From: Spirochaetota bacterium
Lineage (GTDB): Bacteria; Spirochaetota; Spirochaetia; DTKZ01
Length of the DNA: 9,094 bases
Reading direction: 5' to 3'
Assembly (NCBI GenBank): GCA_029562045.1
Contig: JAKQWJ010000352.1
Location: forward strand, 1-9,094
Part shown: positions 1 through 6,994 of the stretch, one piece after another
Layout of the letters: each line of letters begins with the position of its first letter
Position numbering within the stretch: position 1 is the stretch's first letter
Translations under genes and position numbers: made by a program
The notes under the pieces: model-generated
Database searches by the model: none
What the model was told of the DNA's origin: nothing
Seen by the model: the letters and a program-made list of their open reading frames with translations, nothing else

Positions 1-1
1 C

Positions 2-703
2 ATCAGGATCATCCGGGACGGGAAGGTGGACGGCTACCTCTTCGCCCCCCTGAACAAGGAGGCCATGCACAAGGGAGGTTCACCCTACGGGAGCGAACTG
101 GAACTGTTCAAGGATCATTTTCCCGGCCATCGGGGCCTGGAGGAGATCAACATCCTGGACGAGTCCTGGACCATGCGGGTGACCTCCCACATCGCCATCA
201 GGGATGTGGCGGCGAACATCACCACCCCGGCGGTCCTTGACGCCATCCGTTTCGTCCATGGGGCGATGCGGAATTACGGGCTGAAAGCGCCCCGGCTGGC
301 GGTATCGGCCCTGAACCCCCATGGCGGAGAGCATGGACTCTTCGGCGACGAGGAGGGACGGGCCATCGAGCCCGCCATCAGGGCCGCCCGTAACGAAGGC
401 ATCGGCGCGGAGGGGCCTTTCCCGTCGGACACGATTTTTCTGAAGCTCCGGGACGGTCTCTACGATGCGGTCATCGGCATGTATCACGACCAGTGCCAGA
501 TCGCCACCAAACTCATGGGCTTCCACCGGGGCGTGACCTACCACGCCGGGTTCCCCGCGCCCATCACCACCCCCGCCCATGGCACCGCCTTCGACATCGC
601 GGGGAAGGGAAAAGCGGATCCGGGAGCCACCCGGCACGCCTTCGCCATCGCCTGCCGGATTGCCCAGAGGGCGGTCGAGGAGGGACGAAACCCCAACGCT
701 TGA
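2..703 (+). CDS. pdxA: 4-hydroxythreonine-4-phosphate dehydrogenase, PdxA family (3' part)
   Basis: The frame is open from base 2, so the 5' end lies outside the window; about 233 residues of a protein usually near 330 are present. PdxA is an NAD-dependent oxidative decarboxylase with a divalent metal at the active site. Visible family motifs, in order, are a TSH segment, NPHGGEHG followed by LFGDEE, the segment GMYHDQ, and HGTAFDIAGKGKAD. The three histidines expected to bind the metal (in TSH, MYHDQ and HGTAFD) are all present. PdxA makes a pyridoxal-phosphate precursor, but many genomes have a second, PdxA2-type enzyme that acts on four-carbon phosphorylated sugar acids. The cysteine-containing MYHDQCQIATKL segment does not let me decide between the two. 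The stop is TGA at 701-703. Family assignment is very secure; the exact substrate is not. Confidence 0.93.
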   Translation: MRIIRDGKVDGYLFAPLNKEAMHKGGSPYGSELELFKDHFPGHRGLEEINILDESWTMRVTSHIAIRDVAANITTPAVLDAIRFVHGAMRNYGLKAPRLAVSALNPHGGEHGLFGDEEGRAIEPAIRAARNEGIGAEGPFPSDTIFLKLRDGLYDAVIGMYHDQCQIATKLMGFHRGVTYHAGFPAPITTPAHGTAFDIAGKGKADPGATRHAFAIACRIAQRAVEEGRNPNA

Positions 704-729
704 TATTTGCCGGTGTATGGCTATATACT
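700..729 (+). promoter_or_regulatory. Sigma70-type promoter overlapping the pdxA stop codon
   Basis: TTGATA (700-705) is one mismatch from the consensus -35. It is followed after 18 bases by TATACT (724-729), one mismatch from the consensus -10. Transcription would start near 736, about 26 bases before the GTG at 762. The -35 box overlaps the pdxA stop codon. The downstream genes may therefore be transcribed independently of pdxA. This is sequence match only. Confidence 0.55.
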
Positions 730-761
730 GGAGGTGTATCTTCGGATCCAGGAGGAATTAC

Positions 762-1175
762 GTGAAGAAAGCCGCAATTCTTATCATTGCATTCACCGCA
801 ATCTGTGTTTTCGGCGCTTTCGCCGTGGAATCCGACTATTACGCCAGGACCATCCGGATCGAAAAAGTCTATCCCCACAAACTGGGGTACAAGCTGCTGT
901 ACGCCACGGGTAAATTGACATTCGCCACCACCTATCTGCCGCAGAAATGGTTCAGCCAGGCCTCGGCCCCGAAGGGGGAAATGGCCAGGGGTCAGACCGT
1001 CTGGGGCAACGATCCGTCCTACCCGTACATGATCGTGTTCTGGAAAAACGGCAAGTTCTCCCACGTGAGGCTCTTTCTGCGGAGCAACCTCCACGACCTC
1101 TCCTACGGGGTCATCGATCCCCGGGAGGACCCGACCGAAAGTTTCAATGTCGACGACATTTCCCTGGAGTTCTGA
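762..1175 (+). CDS. Small exported protein of unknown function
   Basis: This 137-residue protein is not one I recognise. The GTG start at 762 is chosen because AGGAGG lies just upstream (750-755) and because the protein then begins with a classic signal peptide: two lysines, a hydrophobic core (about residues 4-20) and an A-F-A cleavage site near residue 21. Starting at upstream ATGs would bury this signal. The mature part is rich in aromatic and basic residues (YYARTIRIEKVYPHKLGYKL, then segments ending in TYLPQKWF and YPYMIVFWKNGKFSHV), which suggests a small beta-rich fold in the periplasm or outer envelope. There is no lipobox and no second membrane segment. It has its own promoter at 700-729. 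Its 3' end runs into the translation-start region of the peptidase gene, so the two are probably co-transcribed. It is probably a lineage-restricted protein. Confidence 0.75.
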   Translation: MKKAAILIIAFTAICVFGAFAVESDYYARTIRIEKVYPHKLGYKLLYATGKLTFATTYLPQKWFSQASAPKGEMARGQTVWGNDPSYPYMIVFWKNGKFSHVRLFLRSNLHDLSYGVIDPREDPTESFNVDDISLEF

Positions 1176-1179
1176 CCAG

Positions 1180-2355
1180 GTGCTGAACCTGGGGAGATTA
1201 CAGGAAGCCATCCTTCGGGAGAAATCGGGAGGATGGCTTTTTTCTACCCTGCGGGGACGGGACAGCCTGTCCCTGTCCATTCTCCATCTGAACCGGTCGG
1301 GGCAAAACACCCGGCCCTGGTATTACCTGGTTTTCCCCCGGGGGGAACCCCTGAAGATCGTCCACGCCATCGAATCGGAGATCCTGAAAAGCCTCCCCGG
1401 AGAGACGGAGGTTTACGCCTCCCGGGAAGAACTGTCGGCTTTGCTCCGGGAAAGGGTCCTTCCCCGGCTGGGGGGGCTTCCTCTGGCCTGTCAGTATTCC
1501 GCGGACCTTCCGATCATCTCCTTTCTCGACCATGGGACCCTGCTGGTCCTGGAGGCCGCGGGGATCACAACGGTTTCGTCCGCATCCCTGCTGCAGCGGA
1601 TCCGGGGCATCCTGGGAGAGGAGGAGATTCTGTCCCACAGCGCCGCGGCCCGGAGTCTATACGAAATCGTCCCCGCAGCCTGGGGTTTCGTCCGGAGTTC
1701 CATGGCGGCGGGAGACGGGCTTCGGGAAGGAGATGTCCGGGACTTCATCCTCCGGGAGTTCGCCGCCCGGGGACTGGAAACAGACCACCCGCCCATCGTC
1801 GCCTCGGGGCCCAACTCGGGAGATCCCCACTACTCCGCCGCGGGGAGGGGGGACCCGGTCCTCCCCGATGCGGTTCTGCAGCTGGATCTCTGGGCCCGGG
1901 AAAAGGCGCCGGAATCGATCTACGCGGATATTTCCTGGGTGGGTTTCACGGGAAAGAACCCTCCGGATCGGCTGTTGGGCGATTTTGCGACCCTCGTCTC
2001 GGCGCGGGACGGGGTTCTGGACTTCATCGCCCGCCGTCTCCGGGAGGGGAAGATCCCCAGCGGCGCCGAGACGGACCTCTGGGCCCGGAACTTTCTTGCC
2101 CAGGCCGGACACGGGCCCGCCCTTCGCCACCGGACGGGGCACGGCATCGATCGGGAAGTCCACGGCTCCGGGGTCAACCTGGACTCGGTGGAGTTTCCCG
2201 ACCGCCGTCTCCTTCTGGAGGGCTCTCTTTTCTCGGTGGAGCCGGGGATATATTTCTCCGATTACGGGCTCAGAACCGAGGTGGATGTGCTGATCCGGGA
2301 GAACCGGCCCCTTGTCACCGGGGGGGAGCCTCAGCGCGGAATACTGACATTCTGA
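1180..2355 (+). CDS. M24 family Xaa-Pro-type aminopeptidase
   Basis: The protein is a pita-bread-fold metallopeptidase, expected to remove N-terminal residues next to proline using two metal ions in the cytoplasm. Counting from the GTG at 1180 (391 residues), all five M24 metal ligands are visible: Asp236 (QLDLWAR), Asp250 (YADISWVGFTG), His321 (RTGHGID), Glu354 (SVEPGIYF) and Glu367 (RTEVDVLI). His217 in DPHYS fits the substrate-binding histidine. Residues 1-150 form the creatinase-like N-terminal domain. I prefer the GTG start because GGAG at 1166-1169 sits at usable distance and the product then begins at the usual LGRLQEAI segment. An in-frame ATG at 1147 would add 11 residues and overlap the preceding gene by 29 bases, but lacks a well-placed ribosome binding site. 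The gene ends 20 bases before the next one, in an operon-like run. The exact peptide substrate is unknown. Confidence 0.9.
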   Translation: MLNLGRLQEAILREKSGGWLFSTLRGRDSLSLSILHLNRSGQNTRPWYYLVFPRGEPLKIVHAIESEILKSLPGETEVYASREELSALLRERVLPRLGGLPLACQYSADLPIISFLDHGTLLVLEAAGITTVSSASLLQRIRGILGEEEILSHSAAARSLYEIVPAAWGFVRSSMAAGDGLREGDVRDFILREFAARGLETDHPPIVASGPNSGDPHYSAAGRGDPVLPDAVLQLDLWAREKAPESIYADISWVGFTGKNPPDRLLGDFATLVSARDGVLDFIARRLREGKIPSGAETDLWARNFLAQAGHGPALRHRTGHGIDREVHGSGVNLDSVEFPDRRLLLEGSLFSVEPGIYFSDYGLRTEVDVLIRENRPLVTGGEPQRGILTF

Positions 2356-2375
2356 CTCCCTATAAGGAAACCGAC

Positions 2376-3380
2376 ATGGGATATCTCGACGTGCCTCCCG
2401 AACTCATTGCCTTCCTGGACAGATACGATGCCTTTTTTCTTATGGGTCACATTGACCCGGACGGAGACTGCATCGGAGCCCAGATGGTCATGGCGTCCTT
2501 CCTGCGCCGCCGGGGGAAGACGGCCCACCTTTTCTCCCCCGGGCCCTTCAACCGGAAAGAGATCCGGGCCTACGGCGGGTATTTCCTGGACCGGGTCCCC
2601 GCCGAACTGCAGCGGCTGCGGGCGGGAGTCTTCGTCCTGGACTGCGCCACCCGGGACCGGATCGGCGGCCTGGCCCAGGACCTGGCGGGCAGGGAAACTG
2701 CCGTGGTGGACCATCATTCCGCGGGAGACCAGGACTTCGGAGATATCCGCTACATCGAACCCAGGGCGCCCAGCGTGACCCTGCTGGTGCAGAAAATTAT
2801 GGAAGCCGCCGGCGACACTCCCACACCGGAGGAAGCGCGGAAACTTTTCGTCGGTTTCGCCACGGATACCGGGTTTTTCCGCCATCTGGAAACCGAGGCC
2901 GGGGAAGCGCTGCGGATGGTGGCCCGGCTGGCGGATCGGGGCATCACTCCCCGGAGTGTCTATCGGGAAACCTACGGCAGCCACTCTCTGGAGTCCCGGT
3001 TTTTCATCGCCGACGCGCTGAGGACCACCGAGACCTTCCACGACGGGAAACTTCTCCTGGTTCACGAACTCCGGGACCACTCCCGGAGTTTCCAGGGGGA
3101 AAACCGGCAGACCGATCAGGTCTACCAGCTTCTCCTGTCCGTGGAAGGCTGCCAGGCTCTGGCCTTCATTCGGGAAGAACCGGACGACACCACCTCGGTG
3201 AGCCTCCGGTCGGTGGATTCGGTGGATGTGGGAAAAATCGCCCGGGATTTCGGCGGCGGGGGCCACCGGAACGCGGCGGGCTTTTCCACCCGGGAGTCTT
3301 ACCTCGAAACCCGCCCCCGGATCATCGAAGCCTTCGGCTCCCTTTTCGACCCGGCGGACGGAAACCCGGTGTCCCGATGA
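2376..3380 (+). CDS. nrnA: DHH/DHHA1 phosphoesterase, NrnA-like (oligoribonuclease/pAp phosphatase)
   Basis: This 334-residue protein has the usual length and all motifs of bacterial NrnA proteins, which degrade 2-5 nt RNAs and remove the 3' phosphate from pAp with Mn2+. Motif I is HIDPDGD (residues 25-31), motif II is Asp89 in VLDCATRD, motif III is VDHH (residues 111-114), and motif IV is ATDTGFF with Asp164. The C-terminal DHHA1 RNA-binding domain ends in GGGGHRNAAGF (293-303). The ATG at 2376 follows AAGGA at 2364-2368. The frame is open for another 381 codons upstream, but that stretch only shadows the peptidase gene and carries no domain. The stop overlaps the start of the kinase gene by 4 bases, so the two are likely translationally coupled. 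The dual nuclease/phosphatase activity is inferred from the family. Confidence 0.92.
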   Translation: MGYLDVPPELIAFLDRYDAFFLMGHIDPDGDCIGAQMVMASFLRRRGKTAHLFSPGPFNRKEIRAYGGYFLDRVPAELQRLRAGVFVLDCATRDRIGGLAQDLAGRETAVVDHHSAGDQDFGDIRYIEPRAPSVTLLVQKIMEAAGDTPTPEEARKLFVGFATDTGFFRHLETEAGEALRMVARLADRGITPRSVYRETYGSHSLESRFFIADALRTTETFHDGKLLLVHELRDHSRSFQGENRQTDQVYQLLLSVEGCQALAFIREEPDDTTSVSLRSVDSVDVGKIARDFGGGGHRNAAGFSTRESYLETRPRIIEAFGSLFDPADGNPVSR

Positions 3381-4321
3381 CCGGCGCGCTCTGCGTCGGT
3401 CATGCATGCTACGACGTCCTCTTTTCCATGGACGGTTTTCCCGTGGAGAACGCCAAATACGCCGTCGCCGAAACCCGGGAATCCTCCGGAGGGCCCGCCT
3501 GCAACGCCGCGAGCCTTCTGGGATTATGGGGTCTGCGCTGCGTTTTTGCCGGCCTGGTCGGCCGGGATCACTACGGAGAAAGGGTGGCCGCGGAACTTGC
3601 CGCCGCGGGGGTGGACACCGCCATGCTGGAACTCCGGGACGGCCACCCCACCCCCCTGTCCTTCATCATCGTCAACCGGTCCGGCGGCTCCCGGACCATC
3701 ATCAACCGGAAATCGCCGGAGACTCTTCCCTGGATCCCTCCCGAGGCTTTTCGGGACGCCTGGACGGGCGAGTCTCCGGGAATCCTCCTGTTCGACGGTC
3801 ACGAACCGGAGGCCTCCCTGGCGGCCCTGGAGACTTTTCCCGACGCGCTGTCCGTATTGGATGCGGGTTCCCTCCGCCGGGGAACGGAGATCCTGAGCCG
3901 CCGGGTGGATTACTGCATCGCCTCCGAAAGATTCGCCCGGGATCTGTTGGGGGGACGGACCGCAGCTTCCGGGACAGCGGAGGCCGCGCTGGAAGAAATG
4001 GGCCGCCGGGGAGCCCGGTTTGCGGCCATCACTCTGGGGGAGAGGGGCTGCATCTATCGGAATTTCCTTTCCGGCGCCTGCCCCGGCAGAATTCCCGCCC
4101 TCCCCGTCAGAGCGGTGGACACCACCGCCGCGGGAGACATTTTTCATGGAGCCTTCGTCTTCGCCCTGATGGAGAGCCTGGACTTCGTCCGGGGGCTTGT
4201 CTTCGCGTCCGCCGCGGCGGGCCTCTCCGTCGAAAAACCCGGCGGCCGGGAGTCCATTCCCGGACTGGCCGAGACCCGCCTGGCCGCCAGGCGGCTGGAA
4301 GCTCTCCTGGAGGATTCCTGA
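3377..4321 (+). CDS. PfkB-family carbohydrate kinase
   Basis: This 314-residue ribokinase-fold kinase transfers the ATP gamma-phosphate to a sugar or nucleoside hydroxyl. PfkB signature 1 is seen at residues 38-80 (GGPACNAASLLGLWG, then FAGLVGRDHYGERV). Signature 2 is DTTAAGDIFHGAF (248-260), with Asp254 as the catalytic base and the AAGD anion hole; the more common form is DTTGAGD. The ATG overlaps the TGA of the upstream gene (ATGA at 3377-3380), a classic coupling arrangement, and no separate promoter is apparent. The sequence near the active site does not tell me whether the substrate is ribose, adenosine, fructose or a 2-keto-3-deoxy sugar acid, so no symbol is given. The gene is last in the run and is followed by a tandem-repeat 3' region. 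Confidence 0.9.
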   Translation: MTGALCVGHACYDVLFSMDGFPVENAKYAVAETRESSGGPACNAASLLGLWGLRCVFAGLVGRDHYGERVAAELAAAGVDTAMLELRDGHPTPLSFIIVNRSGGSRTIINRKSPETLPWIPPEAFRDAWTGESPGILLFDGHEPEASLAALETFPDALSVLDAGSLRRGTEILSRRVDYCIASERFARDLLGGRTAASGTAEAALEEMGRRGARFAAITLGERGCIYRNFLSGACPGRIPALPVRAVDTTAAGDIFHGAFVFALMESLDFVRGLVFASAAAGLSVEKPGGRESIPGLAETRLAARRLEALLEDS

Positions 4322-4336
4322 GTATGGTCCCCGTCC

Positions 4337-4559
4337 GGGGGCTGTAAGCCCTTCCTGAGGGGGTTGCAAGCCCGGCCCGGGGGCTATAAACGCGGCTCGT
4401 GGGCTGCAAGTCCGGCTCGGGGGCTGCAGGCCTGGCTCGGGGGCTGTTAACAACCCGACTCGGGGGCTGTAAGCCCTGCCCGGGGGGTGTAACCCCGGCC
4501 CGGGGGCTGTTAACCCGGCCCGGAGGTTGCAAGCCCGGCCGGCAGTTGTCATCCCGGCC
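4337..4559 (+). repeat. Array of about eleven 20-bp tandem repeats forming mini-hairpins
   Basis: Units start at about 4337, 4359, 4379, 4399, 4419, 4439, 4462, 4482, 4502, 4522 and 4541. Most are 20 bp; the first is 22, the sixth 23 and the last two 19. The approximate consensus is GGGGGCTGTAAGCCCGGCCC. In most units GGGCT, three bases and AGCCC form a small inverted repeat. Unit 8 reads GGGGT-GTA-ACCCC, a paired change that keeps the stem; units 2 and 4 keep it through G-T pairs. Units 3, 9 and 11 pair poorly. The array fills the gap between the convergent 3' ends of the kinase and methyltransferase genes. Because 20 is not a multiple of three, it is not a protein repeat. Function is unknown; 3' UTR or terminator-like structure, or simple repeat expansion, are possible. 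Confidence 0.9.
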
Positions 4560-4601
4560 GCCATGCCGGAAGCCCCGCTGGAGGAATCCAGGAGTCCGGC
4601 A

Positions 4602-4625
4602 AAAAGGCCGGTGAGGGCGCCTTTT
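4602..4625. terminator. Possible bidirectional rho-independent terminator
   Basis: AAAAGGC (4602-4608) and GCCTTTT (4619-4625) pair over 7 bp around a 10-base loop. This gives a T-run on the 3' side in both directions. It lies directly after the methyltransferase stop codon (- strand) and after the repeat array that trails the kinase gene (+ strand). The stem is short and a competing hairpin (CCGGC 4596-4600 with GCCGG 4607-4611) overlaps it, so confidence is moderate. Confidence 0.45.
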
Positions 4626-4626
4626 C

Positions 4627-5399
4627 TCATTTCGGGCAGACTCCGCCCTGTGGGCCCCTCCCCACCGTAAAAGCATAGAGGGTGATGCAGCCCGATACCG
4701 CCGCGTTCAGGGATTCGGTCCCCCCGGGCATCGGAACCGCCACCCCTTCGCCGCACAGGGCCGAAACCTCCCGGGAGATTCCGCCCCCTTCGTTCCCGAC
4801 GACCAGGACGAAATCGTCGGGAGCCGGAAAATCGGGAAGAGCCGCCCCCCCACCTCCGCGGCGAAGACCCGCCGGCCTTCAAGAAAACTCAGGTCACCAT
4901 CGGTCCGGATGGGAATCCGGAACACCGCACCCGCGGCGGCCCGGGCCGCCTTGGGGCCAAAGGGATCGGCGGAGCCGCTCCGGCAGACCACCCCCGCCAG
5001 GCGGAAGGCGGCGGCGGCTCGAAGGAGGGTTCCCAGGTTCCCCGGATCCTGAAGCCCGTCCAGAAAAAGATAACGACCTCCCGGAGCAAAGACGCCGGGA
5101 TCGGGAATGACGCAGACCGCAAGGGCCCCCTGGGGATTCCCGGTGTCGGCCAGGGAATCGAAGACCCGGGGCGCCAGGGATACCGCCTCAGCGCCGTCCC
5201 ATCCCCGGGTGGGAGCGGCGGCCCCTTCCCGAAGCAGGAGGGTTTTAACCCCCACCGCGGAGTCGAAGACCCGATATCCCTCCACGACAAACTCCCCGTG
5301 CCGATGCCGGTACCCGCCGTCCCGAAGAAGCCGGCTCACATGCTTAATCAGAGGGTTCTGCGGCGAGTCTATCTTTTTCACCCTTCCACAATAAATCAT
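4627..5399 (-). CDS. TrmH/SpoU-family RNA 2'-O-methyltransferase, reading frame broken at a G7 run
   Basis: This is a knotted SpoU-type enzyme that would methylate a ribose 2'-OH in rRNA or tRNA with S-adenosylmethionine. The initial frame (ATG 5397-5399) gives the substrate-binding domain (residues 8-45, with EFVVEGYR) and motif 1, LDGLQDPGNLGTLLRAAAAF (113-132), with catalytic Arg127. After about residue 185 this frame turns into non-homologous sequence and stops at 4707. Motifs 2 (VVGNEGGGIS) and 3 (VPMPGGTESLNAAVSG) are present in the -1 frame, ending at TGA 4627-4629. The switch point is seven G on the coding strand (complement of C at 4845-4851). Joining the frames there gives about 257 residues, the normal family length. 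One missing G in the sequence, a real mutation or -1 slippage would each explain it. It stands alone, divergent from the panE-like gene. The target RNA is unknown. Confidence 0.88.
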
Positions 5400-5434
5400 A
5401 AGCTCCCCCCGGGCAACACGAGGATGGAAAAACC

Positions 5435-5463
5435 TTGACCTCTTTTCAATATCCTCCTAGAAT
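5435..5463 (+). promoter_or_regulatory. Sigma70-type promoter for the panE-like gene
   Basis: TTGACC (5435-5440) and TAGAAT (5458-5463) are each one mismatch from consensus and are separated by the optimal 17 bases. Transcription would start near 5470, so the leader is only about 10 bases and begins almost at the GGAGGAG ribosome binding site (5472-5478) before the ATG at 5481. Confidence 0.7.
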
Positions 5464-5480
5464 AGCGAAAAGGAGGAGTC

Positions 5481-6413
5481 ATGAAGAAAATTGGCATATT
5501 CGGAATGGGTGGAATCGGCGGCTATGTGGGCGCTCATTTGGCCCAGGCCCGGGACAAGCGTCCGGCAGGAGCTATCCAGCTGTCTTTCATCGCCCGGGGG
5601 AACCATCTGGACACCATACGGTCCAAAGGCCTGTCCTTTCAGTCGCCCGACGGGAAAAAGATCACCGTGCGACCCGACGCGGCGGTCGGTTCCGCCGCGG
5701 AACTGCCGGTGCAGGACCTTATCGTGCTGAGCGTCAAAGGCTATGGCCTCGCCGAGGCCTGCGAAGCCATCAGGCCCATCGTCGGGGATAAAACGGCGGT
5801 GATGCCCTTGCTGAACGGCATCGATATTCTGGAAAGATGCCGCCGGATTCTGAAAAACGGCATCATTCTCCCCTCCTGCATCTACATCGCATCCAGTATA
5901 AAAGAACCGGGTCTTGTTGTTCACGGCGGAGGCAAGGGAGATATCACCTCCGGGCCCGAACCCGGCAAGGAAGGTTTCGACCCCGGAGCTCTTCGAAGCA
6001 TCATGGCCGACGCGGGAATACCCTTCGAATGGCAAGAAAACCCTTTTCCCGCATTATGGAACAAATACCTCTTCATCGCCTCCTTTGCCCTGGTCACCGG
6101 AAGGAGCGGAAAAACCATCGGCGGTGTCGTGGCGGATCCCTTACTCTCCGGCCAGGTGAAGGGCATTCTGCGGGAAATCGCCGCTCTGGCCCAGGCCAAG
6201 GGAGTGGAACTTCCCGCCGCCATCGTCGATACCTCCTTCGACAAGGGCAAGGCATTCCCCTTCGAAACGAAGACATCCTTCCAGAGGGATGTGGAGACTC
6301 CGGGGAAACCCAACGAGGGAGACCTCTTCGGGGGGACCATCATCCGCATGGGAAAAGAACTGGGGGTTCCCACTCCGGTTACCGAAGAGGTGTTCCGGGC
6401 CTTGCAGAGCTGA
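5481..6413 (+). CDS. panE: 2-dehydropantoate 2-reductase family protein (PanE/ApbA)
   Basis: This 310-residue protein belongs to the ketopantoate reductase family, which uses NADPH to make pantoate for pantothenate and coenzyme A. The N-terminal Rossmann motif is GMGGIG (residues 8-13). Lys86 (LSVKGYG) and Asn112 (LLNGID) match the conserved cofactor and substrate residues. The C-terminal helical domain has the catalytic-lysine position at Lys195 (ALWNKYLF) and a TSFQRD segment (265-270) followed by Glu279. Four residues after Lys195 the Asn found in the E. coli enzyme is replaced by Ile199, so it may be a PanE-like 2-keto acid reductase rather than the true pantothenate enzyme. The start is set by GGAGGAG at 5472-5478 and the promoter at 5435-5463. 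A cupin gene follows after 78 bases. Family assignment is secure; the precise substrate is less so. Confidence 0.87.
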   Translation: MKKIGIFGMGGIGGYVGAHLAQARDKRPAGAIQLSFIARGNHLDTIRSKGLSFQSPDGKKITVRPDAAVGSAAELPVQDLIVLSVKGYGLAEACEAIRPIVGDKTAVMPLLNGIDILERCRRILKNGIILPSCIYIASSIKEPGLVVHGGGKGDITSGPEPGKEGFDPGALRSIMADAGIPFEWQENPFPALWNKYLFIASFALVTGRSGKTIGGVVADPLLSGQVKGILREIAALAQAKGVELPAAIVDTSFDKGKAFPFETKTSFQRDVETPGKPNEGDLFGGTIIRMGKELGVPTPVTEEVFRALQS

Positions 6414-6424
6414 GAAATCCTGCC

Positions 6425-6465
6425 GGCCGGTGGGCCTGAAAACCAGGCCCATCGTGAAACCGGCC
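6425..6465 (+). other. Nested GC-rich stem-loop between the panE-like gene and the cupin gene
   Basis: The outer stem is GGCCGGT (6425-6431) with ACCGGCC (6459-6465). The inner stem is GGGCCTG (6432-6438) with CAGGCCC (6444-6450) around an AAAAC loop. The two 7-bp stems stack directly on the 5' side and are split only by an 8-base bulge on the 3' side. No T-run follows, so it is not a standard intrinsic terminator. It ends 15 bases before the cupin gene's AAGGAG, so it could protect or separate the two parts of the message. Confidence 0.6.
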
Positions 6466-6491
6466 CATACCTACTGGAACAAGGAGACTCC

Positions 6492-6836
6492 ATGAAAGAA
6501 CCTGTCAGAAAACTCGCTCTTCTCGCGAAAAGCCGGGGTCAGGAAGGCCCCCCGGGAATAACCAGAACCACCTTGTCCTACGACAAGGACATCATGGTCT
6601 GTCACTTCACGATGAACAAAGGGGCGGCCATACCCTTGCATGACCATCAGGCGGCCCAGAGTGGTTATATCATCTCCGGCAGGGTCAAGTTTTTCAGGGA
6701 AGACGGCAGCCACTTCATCGCCGAAACAGGAACGGGATACACTTTTTCCGCCTGGGAAAAGCACGGGGCCGATGTCCTGGAAGACTCGGAGGTCATCGAA
6801 GCCTTCTCTCCCATGCGGCCGGAATACGGGGTTTGA
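6492..6836 (+). CDS. Small single-domain cupin protein
   Basis: This 114-residue protein is about the length of one cupin barrel, a small metal-binding beta barrel used by many enzymes and sensors. Cupin motif 1 is visible: Gly44, then PLHDH with His50 and His52, Gln56 where Glu is usual, and ISG at 61-63. Motif 2 is less exact (GTGYTFSAWEKHG), with His91 as the likely fourth ligand. This pattern is common in small stand-alone cupins of unknown substrate. The ATG follows AAGGAG (6481-6486). There is no signal peptide, so it should be cytoplasmic. It lies 78 bases after the panE-like gene with a strong stem-loop between them, and probably shares its transcript. The substrate, and any link to the reductase, cannot be read from the sequence. 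Confidence 0.82.
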   Translation: MKEPVRKLALLAKSRGQEGPPGITRTTLSYDKDIMVCHFTMNKGAAIPLHDHQAAQSGYIISGRVKFFREDGSHFIAETGTGYTFSAWEKHGADVLEDSEVIEAFSPMRPEYGV

Positions 6837-6862
6837 GCCGCCGAAGGAGAAAGGCCGCAGTA

Positions 6863-6892
6863 TTGACGCCCTAGGGCCCATCCCGATATACT
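6863..6892 (+). promoter_or_regulatory. Strong stable-RNA promoter for the tRNA pair
   Basis: TTGACG (6863-6868) and TATACT (6887-6892) are each one mismatch from consensus, with an 18-base spacer. The eight bases after the -10 are all G or C (GGCCGCGC). That kind of discriminator is known from rRNA and tRNA promoters under stringent control. The expected start lies near 6899, leaving a short leader before tRNA-Pro at 6917. Confidence 0.7.
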
Positions 6893-6916
6893 GGCCGCGC
6901 CTTCGGGTCGTATAGC

Positions 6917-6989
6917 CGGGATGTAGCCTAGTGGCCAAGGCGTCTGCTTTGGGAGCAGAAGATCGCCGGTTCAAGTCCGGCCATCCCGA
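6917..6989 (+). tRNA. tRNA-Pro (anticodon TGG)
   Basis: A full cloverleaf can be drawn. The acceptor stem is CGGGATG (6917-6923) with CATCCCG (6982-6988), and A6989 is the discriminator. The D stem is GCCT/AGGC. The anticodon stem is TCTGC/GCAGA around loop TTTGGGA, giving anticodon TGG at 6950-6952. The T stem is GCCGG/CCGGC around TTCAAGT. CCA is not encoded. tRNA-Arg starts after only five bases, so the two share a transcript. Confidence 0.97.
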
Positions 6990-6994
6990 CGGAT

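Noticed and set aside
1233..2375. Long in-frame upstream extension of the NrnA-like gene (about 381 codons)
   Set aside because: It lies over the M24 peptidase in another frame, is Gly/Pro/Arg-rich without domains, and the NrnA start at 2376 has a proper ribosome binding site and the family length.
2331..3407. 358-codon - strand ORF opposite the NrnA-like gene
   Set aside because: All DHH/DHHA1 motifs are on the + strand; the antisense product shows no recognisable domain.
4337..4559. CRISPR or REP/BIME array at the 20-bp repeats
   Set aside because: Units abut with no spacers, and the sequence does not match the enterobacterial REP consensus.
3524..4882. 452-codon - strand ORF across the kinase gene and the 20-bp array
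   Set aside because: It is antisense to conserved kinase motifs, and its repeat part shifts frame every unit; composition is that of a GC-rich shadow frame.
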